Shown: positions 1 through 11,161 of the stretch, one piece after another | How the letters are laid out: every line of letters begins with the position of its first letter | How positions within the stretch are numbered: the first letter of the stretch is position 1 | DNA from: Microvelia longipes | Lineage: Eukaryota; Arthropoda; Insecta; Hemiptera; Veliidae | Assembly (NCBI GenBank): GCA_018340805.1 | Contig: JACMZG010001908.1 | Location: 12,437,125-12,501,124, forward strand | Length of the DNA stretch: 64,000 bases | Reading direction: 5' to 3' | Program-made: the position numbers and the translations under genes | The notes under the pieces: generated by a model | Told to the model about the DNA's origin: nothing | Databases searched by the model: none | The model's input: the letters and a program-made list of their open reading frames with translations, nothing else

Positions 1-840
1 TAAATGTAAAGGCGATGTGAAAAAATAATTGAATTTGAGTAAGACTTTTCTATCAAGTCAATAATCTATCAAGTCAAGTCAAAATTAAAGTCTATAAAGT
101 CAATTTATTTCTATAATATTCCACATTTTAGAATTATTTTATACGTGGTTTTCTGATGGTCAATTAAATATGCAATTAAAGAGATAACAATCTAAGCCAC
201 ATTATTACAACCCTAATAACAATAGGATAGACCACAACGATAAAATAACTCTAATTAACATTATATATAAAATAAAAAACATAATATGTTTAAAATATAT
301 TATATAAAGCTAATGATGTCGGTAAAAATACAATAAAAATAAATGATTTAATAACTTTAAATAATTTAAAATTTAAACCACAACCGAAATATAAATTAAA
401 TTAAAAACAGTAACCACAGATATCAATAACCCTAAAAATTAATGCGGATTTGAACAATCCCCAATTCAAATTTAACAAAAAGCAGGAGGCTACAAAATAA
501 CTGAACCCCATTTTCTTGGTTTAGATGAATTTTCCAGATATTTAAAAGGCAAGGGAAACATGAAGTAAAAAGTGAATGGAGGAAAACCGGCCCCGGGGGC
601 ATTATGAATATACATTAGCATAACAGATAAGGCCAAGGAAGGGCTACTCTAGAAACTCTACAACCTCCAGGGGTTTGAACCGCAATCCTAGATTCTGATT
701 GGTAATTAGTAAGGGCCAGAAGTTTCTTTTTATGTAAATATTCCTAGAAGTATACATTTTTTAAATTTTTTTCAAATCGTTCATTAAAGAAATGTTTTAA
801 TATTTAAGAAAATTTGCGTAAATTAAACTCCTAGCACTTT
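1..840. other. AT-rich intergenic DNA, no gene seen
   Basis: Low-complexity AT-rich sequence with no credible ORF. A minus-strand string at 673-683 (ggttcaaaccc) fits a pol III B box, but I could not find a matching A box or cloverleaf, so it is not called a tRNA or SINE. Confidence 0.6.
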
Positions 841-870
841 CTGCAGTTTAGTCAGACTTTGACTGTAAAA

Positions 871-1284
871 CTATACAGTCTATACTTTAGTTTAAAAATC
901 CCCAAGGTCATAAGCATTTTGGGGATTGACCAATCAGAGAAGCCGCTGCCAACCTCTCACTTAAAAAGAGAAAAAAATCCCTACCACAATAACAGCTTGT
1001 AGGGAAAAAACCTTCTTCCCGCCAATCGTTCACTTTGTTTGTGGTTCTTCTTTTGATTACATCGTTTTGAAAACTACTTTCAAATTAATCTTAAAAATTA
1101 TATTTTAAAATAAAACTACACAAAAGAAATGTAAAAAAACATCGCCAAGAAAATACAGGTAAAATAACCTGATTTGTTTACATAGTTTTTCCCGCTCCCT
1201 TCTTGCAGGGATTTTTTTACTTAAGAGTCAGTGGTATCTAAACTGACCTGTCAAGATTTTTAAACTAAACGATAGACTGTATAG
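871..1284. mobile_element. Short inverted-repeat (MITE-like) element
   Basis: The outer 30 bases at 871-900 (ctatacagtctatac...) are nearly the reverse complement of 1255-1284. A second pair of inner blocks, near 958-1010 (aaaaaaatccctac) and 1185-1230 (agggatttttttac), also face each other. The arrangement is that of a non-autonomous element with long imperfect inverted ends of about 100-150 bases. No ORF lies inside. I could not define a target duplication, so the boundaries are approximate and the superfamily is unknown. Confidence 0.5.
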
Positions 1285-1339
1285 GTAGCGAACGTAAATA
1301 TCAAGTAAGACAAAATATAAGTAAATATCAAGTAAGAGT

Positions 1340-1610
1340 CATCATTGCGGGTTAATGACGTCATAAATAAATTATTTTCCGAACTAATTTTTGTATATAA
1401 TTTCAACTCTTAGCATAAATACACTGGACGCTACGATGATAACAAACACACACACATACAGAAAGGCAACTTAGCAAAAACCACTCAGGAGGCCTTAAGA
1501 ACGGCTAAAACGGATAATTCCGGTTTCATCCCGGTTTCGGAATTTTTCGCAAACACAATACTTTTCTTATATACCTATGGTATAAATGAGGAAAAGTAAA
1601 AAATTAGTGT
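1340..1610 (-). repeat. Copy of the 5S-containing dispersed repeat family (5' part only)
   Basis: Read on the minus strand, this stretch matches the first part of the repeat at 48150-48450. Both contain a block with acttttcctca and taggtatata, then a ccgggatgaaaccgg block, then cctcctga, then a GTGT-rich run, then gtgtatttatgct, ending near a tgacgtcattaacccgc block. It stops before the 5S-rRNA-like segment that fuller copies carry. It is an old truncated copy with no coding capacity. Confidence 0.6.
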
Positions 1611-2440
1611 TTTCTATTTCCACAATTTTCAATTGTTTCTCATAAGAATTAGAGTCACTTTCGATTTCCAACCGTAAATTTTAAACAAGAATCGTCCCTT
1701 CTCTAATATTTATTCTTAAAATGTTTGGAGAGAAAACTAAGACAATAACACGGAGCTGAGACCATTGTTTTCTTTGTAGTGAAGAAAACCCACGGAAAAA
1801 AAGTAAAATTGGTCACAAAGAGGAAAAAGTATTGTTGCCAACATAAACAAGACTACTTTATAACCGAATGCAAACACAAAGCCCCCCCCCCTCAACCACA
1901 AAGCACTGGGTTACTTTTAACCTAAAACCACAGGTAAAGAAACAGCCGAGTTTTGTTTCGCATCTCGAGAATTTTACTTTTAGAATTGTCGCAGAATAAT
2001 AGAAATTAATATAAATACAGAAAATATTATTATTCAGCATGTATTAATTATTTTATAACTAATAATAATAATACATAATTTTTTTTCTTAATTACTTTTT
2101 CTTTAAAAATAATTAATTTTAAGTAACAAAACATTGCAATAGTTTTGACGGAGAGGTGCTAGCGTGAATGCAATACTAGAGGTCACAGGATAGAACCCCA
2201 AATTATATCATTGTGAAAGCAGAATTAATTTAGATAATTATTTAACATCACAAAACAATAACCTAACACAAAATGTTTAATCCGATTACTACGAACGTTC
2301 AAATAAAATAATAAATATTAATCATCAGACTCGTAAAAGATCTTATGATTGATAACATATAATTATTTAGCTCACTAATTTAACTGTCATTATAATTATC
2401 ATATAAAATAGACATATCAAATAGAATCACAGTCACTAAA
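1611..2440. other. AT-rich spacer, no gene seen
   Basis: Contains an 11-base C run near 1881 and simple AT-rich sequence. The one 60-codon ORF on the minus strand (1858-2040) has no recognisable motif and I treat it as chance. Confidence 0.5.
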
Positions 2441-2442
2441 AA
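2438..2442 (-). terminator. Pol III T-run terminator of tRNA-Pro
   Basis: Five consecutive T on the minus strand, six bases past the discriminator base of the tRNA. This is the usual signal for RNA polymerase III release. Confidence 0.75.
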
Positions 2443-2447
2443 TAATC

Positions 2448-2519
2448 GGGTCTGGCCGGGATTTGAACCCGGGACCTCTCGCACCCTAAGCGAGAATCAT
2501 ACCCCTAGACCACCAGACC
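2448..2519 (-). tRNA. tRNA-Pro(AGG)
   Basis: Read on the minus strand this is an intact 72-nt cloverleaf without intron. It has a 7-bp acceptor stem GGTCTGG/CCAGACC, a D arm with the A-box-like TGGTCTAGGGGTA, and an anticodon stem CTCGC/GCGAG with loop TTAGGGT, giving anticodon AGG (proline, CCU and by wobble CCN). The T arm is CCGGG-TTCAAAT-CCCGG and the discriminator base is C. The body matches what I know of insect tRNA-Pro, while the acceptor sequence differs but pairs perfectly. Just downstream in the direction of transcription is a run of five T (plus-strand 2438-2442, AAAAA), a normal pol III terminator. It lies about 0.8 kb upstream of the LTR element and is the only host gene I can support here. 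Confidence 0.93.
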
Positions 2520-3333
2520 AGGTTGTTCATCATTCCCGAACTCTGAGTACGTTAACAATGTAGAAAGTAAACATGGAACTTTTTTCCAGAGGGGAGACCA
2601 CGTGTCTGGGCGTTCTACGTGAAGTGCGTCTTCCTGTCTCGTGAGACTTGACCTACAAACAACGACATACTCGAAATATAATATCGTCTACCAAACTAAC
2701 AGTTTTATTATACTTTAGATTATAACAACTACGTACGTAAATTAATAAGTTATACATAAAGGCTCAATAACATAAAACAAATCCTAATAATTTAAACTAG
2801 ATGAACGTACGTATATACATATACCTATTTTAAAACATAATAATATATATACATATATCTATTTTAATACATAATATAAAAACTGTCCTTGAGCAATTTC
2901 CCCTCCCTGAGGCACAAATGAATTGATTAATATCTATACTTTAATGATTATTGTAATATGTGCAAATAAATAGTTTCTTTATCTATGGTTTATTTATAAT
3001 GGTTTCTGTACAGTATATAACATATAATACATAAAAGAAAGAATAAAAAAGTAGTGAACTTTAAATCAGGCGCACATACAAGTACGTGTTGGGAATAAAT
3101 TTCACCAATTTATATTTAAAATTATTTTATATTTTTTATTTCTTGTTCCTACATAGGTAAAAGTATAATTTTTGTGAGCAATAAATAAACATTGCACATA
3201 TAAAATGTATAAAAATAATATATAATTATTTTATATAATATATAATCTTATATAGACATATAAACCAATTATAGTCTGATTTTGTTAATTAATTATACTA
3301 AACCTGAAATCCGAACTGATTTTAATTAATTAT
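2520..3333. other. AT-rich spacer upstream of the LTR element
   Basis: AT-rich sequence with short TATA runs. A somewhat GC-richer stretch at 2590-2660 follows the tRNA. No ORF or RNA gene is recognised. Confidence 0.5.
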
Positions 3334-3337
3334 ACTA
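3334..3337 (+). repeat. Target site duplication (left), ACTA
   Basis: ACTA directly precedes the TG of the 5' LTR and is repeated at 12527-12530 directly after the 3' LTR. A 4-bp duplication is usual for Ty3/gypsy integration. Confidence 0.8.
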
Positions 3338-4716
3338 TGTAGCAATTGTTTTATTTGTTATTCAAACTTTTTAAAATTAGTTTTTATAATTTTGTTTGAA
3401 TTTTGGCGCCATTGCGCTTTTGCAGGTTTGCTTGTCTTAATTTAGGTATTTTTGTCTTTTTTTTAAGTTGGTAGCACTGTTTTCCTTTGTAGGGAAGGGA
3501 GGTGTAACCAGTGAGGAGGTTCTGTTTGGCCAAAGTTTGGGCCATGTGCTAAGTTTTGGTTGAGACAAAGTTGTTGTCAATTACGGCCCCAACTTAGTTG
3601 GATTAAGGTTGCCAGATCATTATTAATAGTGGATTGTTAGCTCTATTGTGGTAGGAGTTAAGTTACCTGGTTTTTCCTGTTTGCTGTAGTTGTGGTTGGC
3701 TGAGTGTGCCTATTTCTTAGGGCATTGTTGCTGCTAGTCATATTGGTGACTGACTAATAATTTAGTGAACTGTGCTGCTGTCAGGTTAGACCCAACCAGT
3801 TTAGTTGTGGGTAATCCCAGCATAAGGTCTGCTGTGGGTTACAGTATTTCTCCTAACAAACCTTCCTCTACCCTTCACCATCATCACCACCTCTTTTGCG
3901 GTGGGCACTAGAAGTTTGGTGCCCATTCGCCATCTATTTTTCTTTTCTTTTATTTATTATTTTACTATATCATGTAAGCCCAGTAGTATGGTTAGGGCAG
4001 ACAGAAGACTGTCTGCAGGATACTATTGTAAGGGGCCCCAGGATCCTAATATTAACAGATTTTGTGTAATTAGGTTCATTTATAATTTATTAGTTACTTG
4101 TTTAGTTTATACTTACATATTAAGTAATCTTGAATACTTACAGATTAGATCATTTCATTTTTATGGCCATAGGGCCCATAGACGTTCATTTAGATTTCTT
4201 TTTATTTAAGCAATAATTAATTCAGCTTATATTATTTTATTTATGTACTGGGCAAGATCTATTTACGTTTTGTACATAATTTATGCCGCAGTACACAAGT
4301 TATCAAGCATATTTGCTTTTTATTGGCTTACTAGGATTAAGTACCTTACCTGTCACTTTAAGATATTTGTGGGCCTTAAAAAGGCCTTCCCTTCCTAGAG
4401 TCTGTGGTGTCTGGTGGCGTGCTTACCTTTTTCTCTTCTCCTACCCATCCTTACTTTGGATTCTCCATTTTCCAAAGGGTCTGGCCTCTGTTCGTCTAGT
4501 AAATATTTGTTACCTTTTTGTGTTTTATTACCTTACCTCTTCCCTGGTTCAGACTTACCGATGTTTTCACAAATGGAGTGGCGCCTATAAAATTACCGTT
4601 TCTCAAGATCTGATTTATGTCTGGTTGAAAAGGATTAATCTTAACCACGGCCTTATTAGTGTTACCGACTGAGTTGGGCATAACCTTGCAACCTTATAGT
4701 TCCCTTTTGGGCTATA
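3338..4716 (+). repeat. 5' long terminal repeat
   Basis: Begins TGTAGCAATTG and ends GGGCTATA. It matches 11162-12526 along its whole length and is 14 bases longer. Such LTRs carry the promoter, the R region and the polyadenylation signal; I could not place the start site. A 129-codon open frame inside (4283-4672) is broken in the other LTR and has no recognised domain, so I do not call it a gene. Confidence 0.92.
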
Positions 4717-4724
4717 TAATAGAT

Positions 4725-4744
4725 TAGCGCCCATGACGTGGGGT
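4725..4744 (+). promoter_or_regulatory. Probable primer-binding site (tRNA-Lys-like)
   Basis: Eight bases after the LTR end is TAGCGCCCATGACGTGGGGT. Without the two bases TG, and with A to G at position 2, it matches the complement of a lysine tRNA 3' end (TGGCGCCCAACGTGGGG). The two extra bases and the offset make the assignment tentative. Its function would be to prime minus-strand cDNA synthesis. Confidence 0.55.
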
Positions 4745-6132
4745 CAGAAATTTTGGTGTAGATTATTTGCCAACAGTAGTTTTAAATTTTAGTTCGAATC
4801 TTGGTCTGGTTGTTTAGGCTTCAAATCACATGAGTGATATCGTGGTGACTGACGATACTGATAAAGTGATAAGAGTTAATGTTTTTAAAAGTAATAAATA
4901 TATTTCACTGGCAAGAATAATTTATTGCACTTACCTTATTTGTAATTTAATATACATAATAGGAAAATATTTATTTAATTTTAAAATCACTTTTTGTCAC
5001 TTGAAATCCGAGTACTTTTGTACATCGTATTTCTTTATCACTTTAACAGAGTTCTTGAGTTTTCCACGACTTCATCTGGTGATTTTCTTGTCTAGTATTT
5101 ATTTCTGGTGGTGTAAGAAAGTAATAAACTGGATTTATTTCATATTTTTATTAAATTGATGAATATTTGTTATAAAAACAAAACAGATTATTTGAGGTAG
5201 AGGGGTGATATGAACAGCTGTTTTAGAATCAGATTCTTCTTAATCTTCTTCTTTTTACTTGGATACTTTGTACGACAACTAAATATGGCCGACAGTTTGT
5301 CATATTTATGAATATTGGAGTATTCACCTTACTGAGAAGGGTTAGAATTGAATATAAAAATTGTTTTTATATTATTTTTCACGATTTGGATTCTTATTCG
5401 ATTTTGTCGATCTCTTTTAGAGGATTTATTGATTTTATCCATTGTTTGGAGAGATTTTACGTACATTATTTTTTATTATCTTATTTCATGCTCTTGGAAT
5501 TTAATTTAGATTTTAATTTTAGTAGGGTCTTAGAATTAAGTTTTGAGGGGGTATGAATGTGTGCGTGATTGAGATTCTTAGATCTTTAATTAGTTTTAAG
5601 ATAATTTTAATATTAGGGAGGCTGAGCGCTCAAAATTCTTGTAATTTAAATTTTGAAATACATGAAAACAGATTATTTTGTTCAAATTCTCATGCTTGAA
5701 TGTATATTAATTTTTAATTTTATTTTAAATCAAGATAAAATTTATATATTTTCGAAAATAATTGATCATTTAAAATTCTTACAACATAAACATTGGACTA
5801 ACAATATTATAGGAGAATTTTACTATAAATTCATTATCTTTTTATTTTTTTCTATTTTAGTTTCTGTTTTTAATCTTAGCCAGGGGTTTACTTTATATTT
5901 AAGATTAGGTTTATTTAAGAGCTGGAATCATCAATTTGTTTTTTTCAATTTTATTATTTATTTTTGTTTCAATTTTTATCACGGTTTGAACTATTATCAC
6001 GATTTTTTTTAAATAATAAATAAAATTTGAATATCAACTTTTTTATTTTATTTTCAAAAGTGCATCACTTATACTTTATCTACCTGCGTGTAGACTTATT
6101 ATTTTGTTTTTTATTTCATTTTTTCCTTCACC
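4745..6132 (+). other. Long T-rich leader of the LTR element
   Basis: About 1.4 kb between the primer site and gag, unusually long, with a strong excess of T on the plus strand. It holds several short open frames (for example 4830-5159, 5308-5556, 5653-6012). Their products are rich in F, I, L and Y as expected from T-rich DNA and show no domain. It may contain packaging or translation-control signals; none is identifiable by eye. Confidence 0.5.
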
Positions 6133-7883
6133 ATGGATGTGGATCGCCTTGATTAAAGACGAATTAGAGTACGAACTGGAGATAAGAGGTGTTATTCCCG
6201 CCAAAGGGTCCGACACTCATATGTTGAGAAAGAATTTGAGGAGCCTACTCAAAATGGAGAAAGAGAGTAGCGCCTCAAGTATATGTGAATCACCTTTGAA
6301 GAAACGGGATCCTTCAGCCGAATTAGAGGTTGTTCGTGCGAAGATTCCAAAACTAGAATCACGGATTCTAACTTTTGAAGGAGTAGAAGGTGACAATGAG
6401 TGGAAGAAGATAAGGACATCTTTCACTCATATTATGTCACGCACAGCTCGGTGTGTCATTCCAACTGACTCACCCCTGTTACAAGAACGTTCTGATTTAA
6501 CCCAGCAACTTGCTGCGTTAAAAGAACGTTTTGATGAGAAATTGATGGAAGCAGATGGTAAGAAGAGCGATGATGATGTCAATGATGATGATAACGGAGG
6601 AGAAGGCGGTAGTAAAGATGCAGACAAAAAGAAAGATGATGATGGGAAACGTGATGAAGATAGCGATACGACTGATAACCAGAAGCAGAAGGAAAAGAAA
6701 AAGGAAAGAAATAAAAAGAAGGATAAAGGAAAGAGTAAAGGAAAAGATAAGGATAAGAAGGGAGATGGTCAAGGAAACGAAGGAGGTGGAAAAAAGGAAA
6801 GTGATAAGGAATCAAGTAGTAGTAGTGACACCGAATCTAGTAGTAGTAGTAGTGAGAACAGCAGCGATACTGATACTTCATCTGACGGTAGTGCTAAACA
6901 GAAGAAGAAGAAGTCTAGAAAGAAGAAGAAGAAGGATGCGTCGAAAGATGTTGTGTCCGCGTTGTTGAAAGTCTTGAAAGTAGCTCCTAAAGGTTCATCT
7001 GAGCAACGCAAAACCGTTCCCACTAGCCAATGGAAAATAACTTTTTCCGGTGACGGGAATGGTAAATCTTTAAGAACATTCTTGGAGGAGATAGAGGTTT
7101 ATGCTAGAGCACGTAATGCCACCAAACATGACCTTTGGAGAGGTGCGATGGATTTGTTTACTGGTCCAGCTCTCCAATGGTTTAAATCCATCTACCGAGA
7201 AGTGTCTTCGTGGAAAGAGTTAGTTAGTCGCCTTAAGGAAGAATATGAAGATGAGGACTACAAAGTAGAACTAACTGCGGAGATGCTTTCTAGAACTCAA
7301 GGTTTAGAGGAAAAATTTGGTGATTACGTGGCGGTTATGAAAACCTATTTTACTAGGCTTGAGTTAGACGATTCTGAGCAACTCAAAATCCTTTATAAGA
7401 ACTCCACGCCTTTTCTACGACAGGTTGCGTCAGTACTCCATCGAAACTGTCCAGGATTTCGTTCGTGTTGGTCGTAGGGTCCAGTCCGACAAAGCGCACA
7501 TGGACAAATACAAACCTCCACCAACGGCCAAGAAAACTCTTTTAGAGCCAAGTCTCGCTTATAGTGGTCCATCAAAATCGAAAGAGAGTTATCCTGGTAT
7601 CAGTGAAGTTCGAGTCGACAAGTCAACTCCCCGTAAATATCAACCGTCGAAATCAGATTATAGTAGTTCGAAATCTAAAACCTACTCCTCAAATCAAAAT
7701 CGTAGGTCGTACCATCAAGATAGAAGACCACCTCGGCACGTTAAATGCTTTAATTGCGGGGTCGAAGGACACTACTTTAGTCGATGTCCTAAACTTGGCT
7801 TCTGTGGAGCTTGCGGTAATAAGGACTTATCCAAGTCTCGTTGCTCTTTTTGTCCTAAATCACCCTCTGAGGGAAACGAATAA
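6133..7883 (+). pseudogene. gag: gag polyprotein (frameshifted)
   Basis: Encodes the structural protein that packages element RNA into cytoplasmic virus-like particles. I prefer the ATG at 6133 (context caccATGg). Its frame meets TAA at 6154, but the next frame continues at once into a KDELEYELEIRG block, typical of the gag N terminus in insect gypsy-type elements. Then follow a coil-like region, a very long Lys/Glu/Asp and Ser-rich low-complexity segment (about 6540-6950), and a capsid-like domain (about 7010-7430) with WxGAxxxxxGPALxWF. The frame shifts near 7425-7440. The second frame carries a basic region and a zinc knuckle CX2CX4HX4C (CFNCGVEGHYFSRC, about 7748-7789) followed by a second cysteine cluster, ending at 7883. 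Two frameshifts as read. Pol follows in another frame. Confidence 0.85.
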
Positions 7884-7953
7884 GGAAGACGAGATCAGAT
7901 GGGCAAGTCCGTCTTCCCAAGATATCACAGAAAGCCCTAAATAAAAGAGATCG

Positions 7954-10900
7954 ATGTGGTTGAAGGTGGTGAATTCTTTCTTCAAAGATAGTCACGTCAG
8001 TGGATTAATCACCTCAACCAACGGAGATCCACGACCTTACTTAGAGATAACTGTCCTTGGTTATCCTATGCTCGGTCTTCTGGATTCTGGAGCTTCTCGC
8101 ACGTTAGTTGGACAGAGTGGGTGGGAAGTACTTCAGAATTTAGGGTTTAAGCTAGACACGGCTAAGGATACTAAGTGTACCGTTGCTGATGGGAGAAATT
8201 GTGAGATCCTTGGTAGCGTAGATCTTCCCATGGTGTTGGACGGAAAACTGAAAGTGATTCCGACATTGGTAGTACCCTCTATATCTACCAGCCTTATTTT
8301 AGGATTAGACTTCTGGAAACGGATGGAGATTGTTCCAGATGTTGTGAAAAAAAAATTCAGTTTTCTGATGAGAAGGTCTATCTGTCTGAAGTGCTCGTTA
8401 GTGAAGATCATCTGAAACCCGAAGAACGAGAGAGACTTAAAGAAACGACGGAAGCATTCTTCAACGATATGCAGGCTGACATCGGATGTACGACTATGGT
8501 CGAACACATCATTAACACTGGTGACGCCGAACCGGTAAAGCAGAGATACTACCCGGTTTCGCCTAAAGTTCAAGAGAAGATGAACGAAGAATTAGAAAGC
8601 ATGTTACAACAGGGTATCGTGGAGCCTTCTAACTCTCCGTGGTCCTCCCCAGTTGTAATGGTGACGAAACCGGATGGCAGCTACCGCTTTTGTGTAGATT
8701 ATCGCCGTGTTAATGCTGTGACGAAGAAGGATGCATATCCGTTGCCTTACGTCTCTTGACAGGCTCCGGAATGCAAAGTATATATCGTCACTGGACATCA
8801 AATCTGCTTATTGGCAGGTTCCCGTAGCAGCATCATCAAGGGAGAAGACCGCATTCACCGTACCAACACGTGGATTATACCAGTTTCGCCGGATGCCCTT
8901 TGGACTCCACAATAGCCCTGCCACTTGGCAAAGGCTTATTGACAGAGTCCTAGGTGCTGATGTCGAGGTGTATGTGTTTGTCTACCTTGATGATATTGTG
9001 GTTTGTACTCCTGATTTTAACACTCACATGAAGGTCTTAGAGTTGGTTTTCGCCAGGTTGAAGAAAGCAGGGCTGACTCTCAATAAAGACAAGTGCAGAT
9101 TTTGTTGTCCAGAGTTAAGGTATCTCGGATACGTTGTTGACCGTCACGGACTGAGAGTGGATCCGGAGAAAGTGCGAGCTATCGTCGATTACCCGGCACC
9201 GAAGACAACGAAACAGCTGAGGAGGTTTCTGGGAATGGCCTCGTGGTATAGGAGGTTCGTTCCAGCCTTCTCTAATATCATCTGTCCTTTGACAGCTTTG
9301 TTAAAGAAAAACTCCAAATGGAACTGGTCGGAAGAATGTGTCCAAGCTTTCAGGACTTTGAAAGAACAGCTGATATCTGCACCGGTACTAACTTGTCCTG
9401 ATTTTGAAAAACCTTTCATCGTGCAGACGGATGCCTCAGAATCTGGAGTTGGAGCCATTCTTTCTCAAGAATTTCCTGAGGGGGAAAAGGTTATTGCTTT
9501 TGCGAGTCGTTCTTTACAAAGCTGGAGAAGAAATATTGCGCGACGGAACTGGAAGCTTTAGGTGTGTTGTGGGCCATTGAGAAAATTTCGGTCGTACTTG
9601 GAAGGCCAAAAATTTTGTGTTGTGACTGATCATATGGCCTTAAAATGGCTCATGACACTCAAAGAACCGAAGGGACGTTTGGCTCGATGGGTCCTCAAAC
9701 TACAGCAGTACGACTTTGATATATTCCATCGTTCAGGAAAGATGAACGCTGTAGCTGATGCCCTCTCTAGAGCACCAGTGGACGCTGTTAATGTCTCTCA
9801 GGACGAGGAAATTAAAGATAAGTGGTACTTAGGTATGCTTGAGAAGGTTCGTAATACTCCTGATAAGTACCCTTGTTGGACGATTCATCAGGGACAACTT
9901 TACGCTAATCGTTCGGGAAAACGAACGGTGGGAGAGGATACTCCGTGGAAGATAGTTTTGCCGAAAGATAAACGTAAAGCTGTTATGTCAGACAACCATG
10001 ACTCTCCGTTGGCTGGCCATCTTGGTTCATACAAAACCAAACGAAGAATCATGGAACAATATTATTGGCCAGGAATGACCTCTGATATATCGGCGTATGT
10101 CCGAAGGTGTGCGGTTTGTTTAGCAACAAAATCCGAACCTAAGAAACCCGTTGGCTTAATGGGCCACCAAAGAAACCCAGGAGCGCCATGGCGTATGCTG
10201 TGTGGAGACTTAATGGGTCCGTTTCCCAGGTCTTCTAACAACAACGTTTATTTATTAGTGGTTGTCGATTGCTTTACGAAGTATGCGTTGTTACACCCAT
10301 TACGTAAAGCCGACGCCAAAGCGATATCCAAATATATAGAGGAGCAGGTCTTTATGGTATTTGGAGTTCCACAATATTTTATCACCGATAACGGTCCTCA
10401 GTGGAAGAGCAGGGAATTTCAAGACATGATGGCACAGTACAAAGTCCGTATATTATTCAATCCGCTTTATCATGCTCAAAGTAACCCTACGGAGCGTTAC
10501 AATCGTACCATAAAGACCATGATCACCGCCTATATTAAAGATAACCACAAAAAGTGGGATAGTAAGTTACCTCAGTTGGGTTTCGCCTACGAACTGCGGT
10601 AAACGAAAGTACAGGATTTTCACCATCCTATTTGACGTTCGGCAGGTCTTTATCCCAGTGGAGAAAGAATCCCTGGAAAGGATGATCCTCTCATCAACCA
10701 GCCTGATCCAAACGCTGCTGATACCACGGATAGGATCTCTAGACTAAAAGACTCCATGGTCACGGTTAACGACCGTTTGAAGAAAGTCCATGAAAGGAAT
10801 GCTGCAACATACAATCTTAGACGCCGCCACGATGAGTACGAGATAGGAGACGTAGTGTGGAAGCGCACGCATTTCCTCTCTGACGCTACTAAGAATTTTT

Positions 10901-11037
10901 CGGCCAAACTAGCGCCGAAATATATCAAATGCACTATAGTCGAAAAGCTGAGTCCGTTAGTCTATGTGCTGGAGGATGAGCTAGGTAAAAATGTTGGAAA
11001 CTGGCACATCAGTGAGTTAAAACGAGATCCCGAATAG
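7954..11037 (+). pseudogene. pol: pol polyprotein: protease, RT, RNase H, integrase (frameshifted)
   Basis: Copies element RNA to DNA and integrates it. Domains in order: aspartic protease with LLDSGASRTLVG and the LILGLD motif (about 8070-8315); reverse transcriptase with the fingers segment WSSPVVMVTKPDGSYRFCVDYR, the SLDIKSAYWQV palm motif and catalytic YLDD (about 8970-9000); RNase H with QTDASESGVGA (about 9420) and a DALSRAP end (near 9770); integrase with an HHCC zinc region (about 9990-10120), then DDE residues in CGDLMGP, FITDNG and NPTERYNRT; a C-terminal SH3/GPY-like module to 11037. The frame changes near 8350 (in a run of nine A), 8750, 9520, 9587, 10593 and 10652, all explicable by loss of one or two bases. 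A TAA at 7942 lies just upstream in the same frame. The ATG at 7954 may be internal, since gypsy pol is often made as a gag-pol fusion. Confidence 0.92.
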
Positions 11038-11145
11038 CAGACATCTCTAGTCAACTCAACGAATGTTCACCAGTCGACAAGACTATCACCGTTTGTAAAT
11101 TACAAGTTGTATTTTTTTGTTTGATTACGTAAGTCTTTTCATCCC

Positions 11146-11154
11146 AAGGAGGGA
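11146..11154 (+). promoter_or_regulatory. Polypurine tract
   Basis: AAGGAGGGA lies seven bases before the 3' LTR. It is the expected site from which plus-strand DNA synthesis is primed. Confidence 0.7.
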
Positions 11155-11161
11155 TTTAATT

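Noticed and set aside
673..683. Isolated B-box string on the minus strand as a tRNA or SINE
   Set aside because: No A box, stems or flanking duplication found.
4283..4672. 129-codon ORF inside the 5' LTR
   Set aside because: The equivalent frame is broken in the 3' LTR, there is no recognised domain, and the composition follows T-rich DNA.
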